From Plazaster borealis (lineage: Eukaryota; Echinodermata; Asteroidea; Forcipulatida; Labidiasteridae), in assembly GCA_021014325.1 (NCBI GenBank), contig CM037473.1, positions 21,380,822 to 21,444,821 on the forward strand: 64,000 nt of DNA, given 5' to 3'. Below the pieces are notes generated by a model. It was given only the letters and a program-made list of their open reading frames with translations. It did no database searches and had not been told where the DNA came from. Position numbers and translations under genes: made by a program. Shown piece by piece: positions 23,201 through 38,200 of this stretch; the stretch's first letter is position 1, and each line of letters begins with the position of its first letter.

Positions 23201-26200
23201 GTGTTACAGTACATTGCACATCTTGGAATGGATATTCGTTCATGATATGGCTGTCTTGAAAAACAGAGTGGAATGAATAATGCTTTACCCAATCGTTATG
23301 CTTTTAATTCACACAGAGAAGCCCTCCAAGGGATGCCAAAAAGGGTCAAAGGTCACCTGAAAATAAAGGGTCGCCCCATCAAGATCATATTAGCCAAAGG
23401 TCACCTGATCTCCATGGCCAGTGGTTGGGGCATAGTTTAGATCAAAGGTCACCTCATCTGTCGGGTCAAAGTTCATCTCCGGGGCAAACAGTAGAGGACT
23501 GTGAGTTTGGAGAGGATGCAAACCTTTCATCAAGGTAGGTCAAAGTTCACGCTTTGAAACATTTTCTTGTTATCTTCAATGCTGTGTTAATATTAAATGC
23601 CCCTATTTTGTTGTTTAAATCAATTAAAATCTGCCAATATGTCTTTTCTTTGATCTGTTTTGTGTTCCTTATACCTTAATCTTTGAGGTTATTGATAACT
23701 TTTGCATCTTGGTTTAGAAAAGACACTTTTGCCCATTTCAACTGTATTTTCAATTTTTTTTGCTTAATACTTTTTGCCTGTGAAATATTTGAATATCAAT
23801 TGGATCTAAATATTTTTTCTTCTCTTTTTTGTGAAAACCACAGATTAGATCTGCATTATTCATGAATAACTTTGTCAGTTCATTTTGATACATTCATATT
23901 TGAATTGTTCTTTGTGATTTAGATTTTGTTCATGTTCTGTCATGTGCTGTTCCTTTTTTCCCCTTATTTTTTTTCCTTGGCCTCTGAAAAATACACTGGG
24001 TCCTAGGGCACTAACAGTGTATTGGACCTATGAACCACTGGTGCCTAGGGCCTACGGAACACTGGTACCTAGTGCCTATTAAACACTTGTGCCTAGGGCC
24101 TATAGAAAACTGGTGTCTGGGGCCTACGTAACACTTAAATACAGAATATATATATATTTTGAAAGCAAAGCCTTCTATTTTCCCATTGTCAGGTTGAATC
24201 TACGTGAGAAGCATGCCCGTCACATTGCAGACCTAAAGGCTTACTATGATAGTGAGATACAAGACCTGCAAGCCAAACTAATAGAGGCAACAGCGCTGAA
24301 AGATCACTCCCCAAATAAAACCCTCAAACGAACCAATCAGAGACTTCAGAATAACTGTGTCAAGCTGGAAGCATCATTGAAATCTGCAAACAGGTTGGTC
24401 AAAGAAAACAGTTGATTTGAAACTGTGCACAGTGCATACAGAACTTGTACACAATAATATGCTGGTTAAGGGGCCATTGAGCCCACAGAGCTGGTCTATA
24501 TAATACACACCCATGTGACCAGTCTCGGACCAATCAAACGCATAAATTCTTTAAGGTATTAATAGATTTTTATATATTTTTTTATAATACATTACAGGAA
24601 AGCTCCAGTAAAGAAAGAGGCTAGAATAAAACATCCTTTTCATCTGACAACTAACACCTGTTATCTCCATGTAATTCCTTTTCCAAACAGTGGACTTAAT
24701 TGGGTCATGCACAAACCAGTAGGGCAGATTAACTGCTCATCCATTAAATTTAATGACCCAAGTAATTCAATGTATACCTTCAAGGAGTTTTTGTGGCCAA
24801 ACTCGGAAATTCTTTAATGGAGCTTTTTCGTAATGTAATTCAAATTAAAAGTTGTCAATGTACATAGTTGCTGAAATTTTAATTTCACATTGCATTTATA
24901 ACCTTGATCTGTTCATTATTTGTTTGCTGAAAATACCATATTCAAAAATAATCCCCTTTTTTGTTTTTTACTTCCGAAACGGTAGCCGCATTGAAGATCT
25001 TGAAACTACTGTGAAAGTTATGGAAACCAGATTGGTAAGAAGGTTCTTACATGTTTTGACCAAATTCACCTGACGTCACCGTCACAATAATCTTAGTTGT
25101 GCCATTTTGGGAGTCGGGTATTTTCATGGTTAATATGCCACCAGTGTGTCTGACCATAGAGAAAGGACTCTTTCTCTATGGTCTGACCTGGTTCCTCCTA
25201 TTAGGGTGTTCAAGTGTGAAACCAGGCTTTCTGCTTCTTCTCACCCATGCACTCTTGCTTTGCTGAGATGCAGAAAAGAGATCCATTCCAATAGCTTTTG
25301 ACCACGTACTGCATCTCTTTGGAACTCCTTGCCTTTTTGCATGTTTCCCACCATCCAACAATCTACACTGTTTTAAGAGGAATATCAATTCCTACCTTCA
25401 GCTTCCCTGAGTTATTTTCTTGAAGCCCCTTACCAAGAGTGGCTTTAAGTATTGGGTGGGGTGAACTTGCATTAAAAAAACAACCCAAAAACTTGATGTC
25501 CCCCAGTGTTATACAGTGTAATGCTCATTTTAGGCGACATGGTGTTTACACGCTTACCATATTTTTTACGTGCAATTTGACTCCCATAATGACAAGCGTG
25601 GCAGACTGTAGCCACTTGTGATATTGGTGGAAGGGATCAAATGACCCACTTTAACTGATGTGCTACTTCTTGATCCTATCTCAGGCTGAACCCCATGAAA
25701 GTACTAATACCTCAGTAACTAGTCTCCTTCACAAGGTGAATGACCTCAAGCAGCTATGCAGAAACAAGGAGTCGGATATCCAGACACTGGAGAAGAAGAA
25801 ACGGGAACTTCAGGTATCCCTGGACCAAGCTTACCAAGTGAGGGCAGCGATACATTCTAATATTGCAGAAACCAAGAGGTTTTTTTCCAAACCTGGGCTA
25901 AGGCTCCGGCTCAAGGCTCCATTTGATGTTGAAGCACCGACAAAATCCACACTGCTCCAAAATTGATGATGGAGCTGGAGCCCATCCCTAGGTTTGGAAA
26001 AGGCCCTGAAACTTGCATAGAATGGTAGACCCTAAAGGGTAAACGTTAGGTGCGACCTCGCTTGACCTCATCAATATTGATCTCATATAGCTACATGTAT
26101 GATGGACTGTCCTTTATGAGGTCAAGCAAGGTCGTACCTACTGGTTACCCTGTAGATGCTACCCATAAAAGCAGAACTGGGAGGGAGTTCTGCAATAGAG

Positions 26201-29200
26201 AGATGTTGCGGGTGTCAACTTATAAAATTGTGTTACTGGATATTATCAACGAATATTATTATTATTATATATTTCTGGTAATGAAACCAAGGATGCCTCA
26301 TAAGTGAACTTAATCACTGTAGCTCGCAAGCCTGAGAAAACCTTTTAACAGGGATGCTTGCTACGTGAACCAGAAACACCAGTGTTGACCCCTACTCTTC
26401 CATGATAAGTGTTCTGGGTGTTTTTACATGCACTACTAATCCTAGTACACGGGACCTACGGCTTAATGTCCCATCCGAAGGACAAAGCAATTATGGTAAA
26501 GCATTTTGCTCAAGGATACAAGTGTCATAACCGGGACTTGAAGCCACACTCTGCTGATCAGAAACACCAGAGCTTGAGTCCGATGCTCTCAACCGCTCGT
26601 CCACGATACGCCACAATGTAGTACAATGTAGATTTTGTATTCAGGTGTAATGCCACAGTTGTTTGGCCAAAGAGATTGACAAAATAGAAAGACTGCCATC
26701 ATTAGGGCTAGAAAGCTCAGTTAGTAGAAGCCCAGCATGTTAATCCAGAGGTTGCAGGTACAAATCGCGTTCTTGTCAATTTTTCTCTGTTCACCCAAAA
26801 ACTGAATTAACTTTACCCAGTCGGTTTCCCTTGTGGTTTATTAACTGTTGTCGCTAATTATTTGGAACATTTTAACAGCTTCAAGATACCCAAGCAATGG
26901 ATGACCAGCGAGATCAAAAGATACTAAAACGGGTGAGTGGCTTTATTTAAGATATAACAAAGAAGGTGGTGGTAGCACTGAAAGACCAACCAAAAATAAA
27001 AAATATAACATGAGCTTTCGTAGCATTAACTGCTTCATTAGATCATGGAGGTAGGATTTATTGATGAAGTAGTTGCATCTGATAGGATACAAATATTGAA
27101 TGCATATCAGTGCGTTGTTGCAGATTATAATCACGAGGTGAAATCTGGAGTATATCATTTCACAAGGCGGAGCGAAGTGAAATATAAAAGCCAGATTTCA
27201 CTGTGATGTTTTTGTTCTGCGACAATGCACAAACGAAATGCTTTCAATATTTGTTTGATATAACTCACACATAGATTCTTGTCATTTGAAATTTGTTCAA
27301 AAATGTTTAAGCGCACTTAAATTTAATTGCATTGTCTATTGCAAGTAATGTTATTATCCCTTTCAATTAATTTGTTGTGTCAATGCAAAAATGTTGTTTC
27401 TTTTTGTAATATTTGAAAAAGAGAAAACAAATTTACCCAGACAGTTTTCCTATGATTTATTACTTGATATTCTTTTTGTAATAATGTTATATCTCGTAAC
27501 AGAGAGGCTCAGTGCATAATGTAGTATTTTGGGGCAAAAATGCTGTGTTTACAATCAAATTATTTAAACAGAGATACAACTGCTGTTTTAAACATGCTTG
27601 TAGTGTAAATGCTACTTTTCTCCCCCCCCCCCCCCCATCTTTGCAGGTTTTGGCCGAGTACAAAGCTCTAGCTGAGAAGCATGAGATAACTCGAGACCTG
27701 CTGCAAGCGACGGAAACTCAGCTGTATGAGTCCAAAGCAAAGATTACTGACTTGACAAGGTATTAGATGCATTTACAATCTATGGGTCAGGGTTCAAATT
27801 TTTAACAATAGGCCGCAGACCAGAGGCCAGTGATTTTAGTGTCGGGCCAGTAAAGTCATGACCGAACAATTCCGGTGTTCTTGTGTTTTTCTATTAGGCA
27901 GTAACAGGCAGTAACAGTAAGGTCAGGGCTAACCTTTTGCACTGGACCGCAGGCCAGAGGCCAGTGATTTTAGTGTCAGGCTAGTAAACTCCTGACCAGA
28001 CAATTCCGGTGGTATTGTGTTTTTAATTAGGCATTAACAGTGTGAGGAGCCAGTCTTCACTGCGTGGTAGTGACCGGGTTGGTGGTTGGCCGCTGTTAAT
28101 GGACCGAGACAAAGGCAAGGTCCATTAACAGCGGCCAGCCACCAACCAAAGTTGATTCATTAAACAATTTGAGTTACAGTTCAAGCCCTGTGGTCTTGTT
28201 GACTTTGATCCCAAATTCGAGCCGTAATGGTGTATGTTTTGTCAGGGATTTAGTGCACTTTCAAATCAGATATATTTTGATTGCGGCAATCAAAATTAGC
28301 AAAAGTGGTTTGTTGAATCTTTAAATGCTATTTCCTTGACTTTGATAGTATTTCTGATGGAAATATTTCTTAAACTTGATTTACAGTCAGCTTTCAGATT
28401 GAAACTATTTAATCTTTTCCTTTTTGGCAATTATCAATCCAGTACATTGTATTTAAAGGGATTGCTTAGTAATTGGAATGCACTGTTTGTTTCAATCCTG
28501 CATAGTTGTAAAACCATAAAACTAACCTGTGAAAGTTTCATTTCAAAACGTGGTAGCGTTTTTGAGATATTTTGCAAAAATCTGGAGCGGTTATGTCCAC
28601 GCTGGAAGAATAATCTGCAATTGGAATACACAATCTGAGAAACGATACTGCAGTAACGCTTCTCAGATTCAAATTTTGGGGGATAAAAAGTGATATCTCT
28701 TTCTATAGTACTTCAAAGTGAAAAGTTTCTCAAAATGCATTATACTATCCAAAGCTGCTGTACTTCTTACCAAGTAAGTTTTTATTGCCATTAATTTTCA
28801 GAGTCATTACCAAACGTATACAGACCCTTTAAGTTATGAAACACATTGAACATTATTAAAGCATTAACATGTAACTAAAGAAAGTTTTGTTATATTTGCA
28901 GGGTGGTTTCACATCTGGAGTTTGAGGTGAGGCGAATAGACTTGGAAAGTTCAGTACTAAAGAGACAGAGTTTACCAGAGTCGTTAAGGTAAGAACGTTT
29001 ATATTAATTACACATAGGTGGTTGGGTTGGTGTAGTGGTATCTTTCCTCGCCTTCCACCTCTAGAACCCAGGTTCGAATCCCACTTAGGGGACTATGTGG
29101 ATTGGGTTTTGAGTCCCTTATTGACTGTGTGGGTTTTCCCTGGAGTTTTTCTCTGGGGTTTTCCTCCCACATCTAAAACTGAATCTTCCTTCTCTCATTG

Positions 29201-32200
29201 GGGTTCTTGGCTAGTATAGTGATTAAGTTCGCTTTTCTGAAAGTCCTTGGCTTCACAACCAGAATTAATAAATGAAAAATAAACTCAATATAGAGCCTGG
29301 GTTTTTGGGGAGTGTCATGGTAGTGCATTGGGCCCATTTTCATAGACCTGCATATGCACAAAGAGTAGCCAACCACAGCAAAGTTATGCATACCAGACTA
29401 TTGGTTACCAGCAAAAATACGATGTCACATGTCCATCTGTGACTGGTATCCTGCTCACTTTTGTTTAGCAGCAAATTGTTAAGCAATACTTTCTGCCTAA
29501 GCAGCTCTATGAAGCTGGGCCCTGAACTCGAGCTCCGGTGTTGTCAGGTTATTCGCCCTTTGCACGGTCAGCCATTTGCGTCTAGAGCCTCGACTTGGGG
29601 ACAGCAGTGAATAGAAGCATTATATACCTCTGTATTGACACGGTAATGTAATGACACTTTCATCCAAACAGATGCATAAATACAATACAAATGAAGCATG
29701 AAGTCAAGGCCATACACACACATGGCGGATCCGTGCAAAGTGCGAATGGGTTTGAGTCGCGGTTGTACACTTGTGTTCTGAACCCCAGCAGTGCCCTATG
29801 TTAAATATGTGTAAGGCCATTCATTCAAAGCTGTAAACTACTACATTTGTCAGGAATTTCAAATAAAAATTGTAGAAACAATGAATGCAGTCAAGGCTGA
29901 CTTCTCAAAACTGACTTCTCAAACTTTATTTTGGTCAACATGAACTTTCACAAAGGTCATTTTAAGGTCATATGGTGGTGTAACCAATAGAAATCTATTA
30001 TAAATAGGGCTGATTAAATCGGCCCTGCCATTACACAGCCCGAAAATTGGGAGAATTTATTTGGCCTGGGACACTGCTATGGTTAAGCAAGACACTTGAC
30101 CATAAATGTTTCGTCATTCAGTTGTGATGTAAAGCTGTAGGTCCTTAGAGTTGTGTCATTTACATAAAAGCATCCAGTACACTTATCCTTAAGAGAAGTG
30201 GCTTGCCCCGGTGTTTCCAGCAAGGTTGGCTGTAGATATTGCCATGACAGGACCTTGTGAAATGATTTGTAAATGCCCGTGCCAATATCATGTTTCAAAT
30301 TTATTCTGAAATTGTTTCAAATAAAGTGAAATTTTACACATTTTAATGTGAGGTTAGAGACTTTTGCCACTTTTAAAAAGACTCTATCTATTGGAAAATG
30401 AGTGAAACACAAAACTGAAATTAACCTTAGAGCCCCCCTTTAATTGAACACTGGTCTTGTCTCCTCGGATGCAATATCTTAGTCTGCTACCCCATGACTC
30501 ATTATACAAAATTGTTTGTCATTTTGCAGTGGGACAAGCCTAAAGTCTGATAATACCTTGAAATTGGACACTGGTGCGCGGTCACCATACAACAGTAATC
30601 AAAAGAAAGGTCAGAACAAAGCATCACCGGAGCTCGCAGATCGTCATAGTGTTCCTAACGCATCAGGGGATGCACCCTCTGTTAGCCGTTCTGTGGAAGA
30701 TAGGAAGTTTCTGAAGTCAAGCTTTAACTTGTTTACCGGAAAGGAACTGGTTTCGTCTGAGAGTGGTAGCGAAAGTCTTCAAATTGCCACTGATTCTGAA
30801 AGGTACACTAATTATTGAGATTGCTGGCCCGAAATTCTTTTGAAAGAATAAGGATTTTATTCCTAAATAAAAGGGCACACAACCATAACAATGCAAGTAA
30901 TCATTACCGAATGTGTGCCATACTACCTTGTGCCTTGTGCCAAAGACGTTTAAAGTAATCACATCATTTAAGACAATTTAAGAAGTTAGAGTATTTTTTG
31001 TTATGATGCATCTCTTCCTTTTCTTTTTTCAAGTAGTTCATCCCAACTCGAAGATGATAGGGCTGGCCTGGATCACAGCAACAACCTTGATGTGCCCTTG
31101 AACCTTGATGAAGAGCGCCCTCTGTCACCGATGATGAAAGCAGCCCGTCAGTTTGATATTTGGAAAGTAGAGGAGAGCATGAATGCAGGAAGTGGTTCTG
31201 CCGAGCGAGGTCTGAACGGAACTTTGAAGAACGGGGAGCTGTCTACGACCTCCCATCGTAGCACAAATAATTCCAGACAGTACTCTAGTGATGCAATCGT
31301 GGCCCCGAGAGGGGAACTTGATGGTGGTCCACTAACATCGGATGCAAGTATCCACATCTGGGCATCATCCAAAGTTGGGAAGAAGAAGTCATCAGGGTCT
31401 TCTAAGACCAGCCCAGCCGTGGCTCGTAGCTCACCCAATCTACAAGCTCGGCAGAGCCTAGCTAAATCGATCAAACCACAAGATCATGACATTTTTCCTG
31501 TGAAAGGCAGCAAAGACAGCCCTAGAAGGTCAAAGGTTAACAGTCCACGGACTGGGTCACGGCAGTCTGCTGATACGGCGCCCTCGCCATGGAAGCAGAG
31601 GGAGTCACCGCGGAGACAGCTTTTCACGGAGAGAAATCATGATGAGAAACAACGACCGAAAGGAGAGAACCGAGGGATTATACCTCTGCCAGATGGTAAG
31701 AATTACAACCAGATATTGGAAATTTCTGGTTCCTGTATGTTAACATGTAATGTAGTCTGTCGAATGTTCAGAATGTTAAAGTAATGCACAAGGAGACGCC
31801 AACAAAATGTTGTGCATTAAAGGGGCTGTATACGTTTGGTAATTACAATGTACTCATAAAATTAATGGCAACAAAAACTTACATGTTAAGCAGTACAGCA
31901 GCTTTGGATAGTATAATGCATTGTGAGAAACTTTTCACTTCGAAGTACTGGGTTATGGAAAAAGATATCACTTTTAATCCCCAAAATTTGAATCTGAGAA
32001 GCATTAACTGACAGTGACAATAACGTTTCTCAGATTGTGTATTCCAATTGCAGATTATTCTTCCTGCAGGGACATAACCGCTCAGATTTTCGGCAAAATC
32101 TCAAAAACCCTACCACCTTTTGAAATGAAATTTTCACAGGTTAGTTTTATGGTATATATCTACAACTGTATAGGATTGAAACAAACAGTGGGTTCCAATT

Positions 32201-35200
32201 ACCAGACATATACAATCCCTTTAAGATATCAAATTGTTGCCACTCCAAGAAAAACCAGTTTTTGATAAAATGTTGTAGTATAGAATGGGAAGGAAGTAAT
32301 TTTAACTGCAATTAATATTCGGTCGGTAATTCGAGCAGGTGCCCTTGAGCTCGGTTATTGACTCGCTCCAAAAGAAGTCTTCTAAATTCTGAATAATCAA
32401 CCTTGTCCTGTGATGTCTGTGAATGCAGGAAGCAAATCGTAGAAACAGATGAGAGATAAGTTTCAATATAATACATCAATGTCAGAAATTGTTGGTTTAT
32501 TATCAAGGGTGGGTCATGCGAGAACATTTAAGGGAAGTTAGTAACATTCACTGTCATTCTCAAAGTTACCAACTTATTGGAAATAAAGTTCTTCTGGCAC
32601 AAAACTGTTTTCTCATTGTAAAGCATGACTCTATTTTAAATATAACTGTTGATACAGGGAACTATTTGATAGATTGTGCGAGTCTTATTGGTATTGGAGG
32701 CCTGGAATCTCATCTTTGTGAGGGCAAGGCCTTTTTCATTTTGCAAAGGGCACTTCCATTGAAAAATCTTTGAGTCCGTGGGGAACTTTTGATGGGGCAC
32801 CAAGGCCAAGACCAGGGCTACAGAGGTCATGCCCTCCATTGCCTTTGTGTAATTCCAGGCCTGTATTGGAATGTTGGGACCTGTTTACCTCCAGATGAAG
32901 ATAAATCCTGCTCTTTGATCTACTTCTCTATTACTGAGGATACTGTTCCCAAAAGCTCCTTGAAATCTTTAACTCCAGGGGTTTTTAAAAGGTGCAAGTG
33001 CCATCATTTCAACACAACCTCCTACAATTTGGATCAAAGTTTCAGACTTTTTTTGTCAGCAGTGGCTGTCACCTTTGTATCTAGCTAATAGATACATTTT
33101 ATGTGAATAAATGACAACTCAATGGTTTATTATTTTCTTCGTTCAGATGGAGATAAGGCAGTTGGATCTATTCTGTCTAGGATTCGAGCTGGGGATGTTC
33201 AGACCAGAGCTGATTGGGAAGTGCAAACAAATGTCACAGCGGGTTCCCAAAGAACTCGCACCCCAAAGGTATGTTTATTATGAGAAATAATAATGATATT
33301 TCTTTGTTTTTTTCTGCAATTTTGTTGTGTGATTTTTAACCCCAGGCCAATATATATTGTAATTTTAGTATAATTAATCATTTTTCTAATGTGTCCTTTT
33401 ATTTAACCACTTCATGTCGGATGATTTTTTTTTCCGCCAAACTTTTTCAAACTGGCAAATGGTGGACGTTTATAACACCCGGAACAACTTCAGAGCATTC
33501 CTTGGGGGGTTTTAGTTGACCAGCTGACTTGTTTTTTTTCTCTCTGGACATTCTATTGTGTAGCATGCACAGGCATGCACATACCGTGCTACACTTCATT
33601 TCCCTCGTACAAAGAGGGACAGTGGTACTGGAATTCATGATCAAAATCTCCCTTTTGCCAGAGGTTATTGTGTAATCCCTGATTCCAGACCTTCGTCCTG
33701 TTGTTGTACAAATGTGGCAGACAAGAATTGACAGGTAGCCACCATTGTTTATCATTGTATTCAGATCAATGGGAGGTAAATTTGAGTGGCTCTTTAGTCA
33801 TAGTGGAGTCACAAGAAAATAGTGAAAAAATCATTTACTGTTTTCACACACAAGTTTTGGACTCAAGAGATCAAAACTAGATTTTTTTACTCATCTCTCA
33901 AAAACTGTAGCATTTCAAGCAAAAATAATTTAAGGGAAGTTTTCCACCTTGACCATCTTTATACCATGTAAATTATGTGCAAAACTTTGAACATTTGTTT
34001 GTTTCAATCCTAACAATTTTGTTCAAACTTTTTAAAAATGGCATTGTAAAGTTGTTTTAGATTTGTCAGAATAATTGATGGATGTGTATTTTTGATACAG
34101 AACCAGACTGAGAGTAACTATGACATCATTGAACAAATCAACGATCACCAAAAGAAACTAGATGATCTTATCATGGAGAAACGTCAGGTAAGTCGGCCAG
34201 TCACTAAATACCCAAACAGGGCTCACCCTTAACACTAGCCCTAAATACCCAACCAGGGCTCACCCTTAACACTAGCCCTAAATACCTAACCAGGGCTAAC
34301 CCTTAACACTAGCCCTAAATACCTAACCAGGGCTCACCCTTAACACTAGCCCTAAATACCCAACCAGGGCTAACCCTTAACACTAGCTCTAAATACCTAA
34401 CCAGGGCCCACCCTTAACACTAGCCCTAAATACCTAACCAGGGCTCACCCTTAACACTAGCCCTAAATACCCAACCAGGGCTAACCCTTAACACTAGCTC
34501 TAAATACCCAACCAGGGCTAACCCTTAACACTAGCCTTAAATACCTAACCAGGGCCCACCCTTAACACTAGCCTTAAATACCCAACCAGGGCTCACCCTT
34601 AACACTAGCCCTAAATACCTAACCAGGGCTAACCCTTAACACTAGCCCTAAATACCTAACCAGGGCTCACCCTTAACACTAGCCTTAAATACCCAACCAG
34701 GGCTCACCCTTAACACTAGCCCTAAATACCTAACCAGGGCCCACCCTTAACACTAGCCTTAAATACCTAACCAGGGCTAACCCTTAACACTAGCCCTAAA
34801 TACCTAACCAGGGCTAACCCTTAACACTAGCCCTAAATACATAACCAGGGCTCACCCTTAACACTAGCCCTAAATACCCAACCAGGGCTAACCCTTAACA
34901 CTAGCCTTAAATACCTAACCACGGCTCACCCTTAACAGTAGCCCTAAATACCCAACCAGGGCTCGCCCTTAACACTAGCCCTAAATACCCAACCAGGGCT
35001 CACCCTTAACACTAGCCCTAAATACCTAACCAGGGCTAACCCTTAACACTAGCCCTAAATACCTAACCAGGGCTCACCCTTAACACTAGCCCTAAATACC
35101 CAACCAGGGCTAACCCTTAACACTAGCCTTAAATACCTAACCAGGGCTCACCCTTAACAGCAGCCCTAAATACCCAACCAGGGCTCACCCTTAACACTAG

Positions 35201-38200
35201 CCCTAAATACCTAACCAGGGCTCACCCTTAACACTAGCCCTAAATACCCAACCAGGGCTCACCCTTAACACTAGCTCTAAATACCCAACCAGGGCTCACT
35301 CTTAACTGTAGCCCTAAATACCTAACCAGGGCTCACCCTTAACACTAGCCCTAAATACCCAACCAGGGCTCACCCTTAACACTAGCCCTAAATACCCAAC
35401 CAGGGCTAACCCTTAACACTAGCCTTAAATACCTAACCAGGGCTCACCCTTAACACTAGCCTTAAATACCCAACCAGGGCTAACCCTTAACACTAGCCTT
35501 AAATACCTAACCAGGGCTGACCCTTAACACTAGCCTTAAATACCCAACCAGGGCTAACCCTTAACACTAGCCTTAAATACCTAACCAGGGCTCACCCTTA
35601 ACACTAGCCTTAAATACCCAACCAGGGCTCACCCTTAACACTAGCCCTAAATACCTAACCAGGGCTAACCCTTAACACTAGCTCTAAATACCTAACCAGG
35701 GCTCACCCTTAACACTAGCCCTAAATACCCAACCAGGGCTCACCCTTAACAGTAGCCCTAAATACCTAACCAGGGCTAACCCTTAACAGTAGCCCTAAAT
35801 ACCTAACCAGGGCTCACCCTTAACACTAGCCTTAAATACCCAACCAGGGCTCACCCTTAACACTAGCCCTAAATACCCAACCAGGGCTCACCCTTAACAC
35901 TAGCCTTAAATGCCTAACCAGGGCTCACCCTTAACACTAGCCATAAATACCTAACCAGGGCTCACCCTTAACACTAGCCCTAATTACCTAACCAGGGCTC
36001 ACCCTTAACACTAGCCCTAAATACCCAACCAGGGCTCACCCTTAACACTAGCCCTAAATACCCAACCAGGGCTAACCCTTAACACTAGCCCTAAATACTT
36101 AACCAGGGCTCACCCTTAACACTAGCCCTAAATACCCAACCAGGGCTCACCCTTAACACTAGCCCTGAATACCTAACCAGGGCTAACCCTTAACACTAGC
36201 CCTAAATACCCAACCAGGGCTCACCCTTAACACTAGCCCTAAATACCCAACCAGGGCTCACCCTTAACACTAGCCCTAAATACCCAACCAGGGCTCACCC
36301 TTAACACTAGCCCTAAATACCCAACCAGGGCTCACCCTTAACACTAGCCCTGAATACCTAACCAGGGCTAACCCTTAACACTAGCCTTAAATACCCAACC
36401 AGGGCTCACCCTTAACACTAGCCCTAAATACCCAACCAGGGCTCACCCTTAACACTAGCCCTAAATACCCAACCAGGGCTCACCCTTAACACTAGCCCTA
36501 AATACCCAACCAGGGCTAACCCTTAACACTAGCTCTAAATACCCAACCAGGGCTCACCCTTAACACTAGCTCTAAATACCCAACCAGGGCTCACCCTTAA
36601 CACTAGCCCTAAATACCCAACCAGGGCTAACCCTTAACACTAGCCCTAAATACCTAACCAGGGCTCACCCTTAACACTAGCCTTAAATACCTAACCAGGG
36701 CTCACCCTTAACACTAGCTCTAAATACCCAACCAGGGCTCACCCTTAACACTAGCTCTAAATACCCAACCAGGGCTCACCCTTAACACTAGCTCTAAATA
36801 CCCAACCAGGGCTCACCCTTAACACTAGCCCTAAATACCTAACCAGGGCTCACCCTTAACACTAGCCCTAAATACCCAACCAGGGCTCACCCTTAACACT
36901 AGCCCTAAATACCCAACCAGGGCTCACCCTTAACACCAGCTCTAAATACCCAACCAGGGCTCACCCTTAACACTAGCTCTAAATACCCAACCAGGGCTCA
37001 CCCTTAACACTAGCTCTAAATACTCAACCAGGGCTCACCCTTAACACTAGCCCTAAATACCTAACCAGGGCTCACCCTTAACACTAGCCCTAAATACCCA
37101 ACCAGGGCTCACCCTTAACACCAGCTCTAAATACCCAACCAGGGCTCACCCTTAACACCAGCTCTAAATACCTAACCAGGGCTCACCCTTAACACTAGCC
37201 TTAAATACCCAACCAGGGCTCACCCTTAACACTAGCCTTAAATACCTAACCAGGGCTCACCCTTAACACTAGCCCTAAATACCCAACCAGGGCTAACCCT
37301 TAACACTAGCTCTAAATACCCAACCAGGGCTCACCCTTAACACTAGCCCTAAATACCCAACCAGGGCTCACCCTTAACACCAGCTCTAAATACCCAACCA
37401 GGGCTCACCCTTAACACTAGCTCTAAATACCCAACCAGGGCTCACCCTTAACACTAGCTCTAAATACCCAACCAGGGCTCACCCTTAACACTAGCTCTAA
37501 ATACCCAACCAGGGCTCACCCTTAACACTAGCCTTAAATACCTAACCAGGGCTCACCCTTAACACTAGCCCTAAATACCCAACCAGGGCTAACCCTTAAT
37601 ACTAGTTCTAAATACCCAACCAGGGCTAACCCTTAACACTAGTCCTAAATACCTAACCAGGGCTCACCCTTAACACTAGCCCTAAATACCCAACCAGGGC
37701 TAACCCTTAACACTAGCTCTAAATACCTAACCAGGGCTCACCCTTAACAATAGCCTTAAATACCTAACCAGGGCTAACCCTTAACACTAGCTCTAAATAC
37801 CTAACCAGGGCTCACCCTTAACACTAGCCTTAAATACCCAACCAGGGCTCACCCTTAACACTAGCCCTAAATACCCAACCAGGGCTCACCCTAAACACTA
37901 GCCCTAAATACCTAACCAGGGCTCACCCTTAACACTAGCTCTAAATACCTAACCAGGGCTCACCCTTAACACTAGCCTTAAATACCTAACCAGGGCTAAC
38001 CCTTAACACTAGCCTTAAATACCTAACCAGGGCTCACCCTTAACACTAGCCCTAAATACCTAACCAGGGCTCACCCTTAACACTAGCCTTAAATACCTAA
38101 CCAGGGCTCACCCTTAACACTAGCCTTAAATACCCAACCAGGGCTCACCCTTAACACTAGCCCTAAATACCTAACCAGGGCTCACCCTTAACACTAGCCC

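Noticed and set aside
25152..25183. microRNA precursor
   Set aside because: The perfect stem is only 14 bp with a 4-base loop, too short for a pre-miRNA.
29018..29100. tRNA gene (A and B boxes)
   Set aside because: The boxes are present but the cloverleaf is not, and a ~190-bp body plus tail follows that recurs elsewhere; it is a SINE. The same applies to 26700, 52290, 57205 and 60560.
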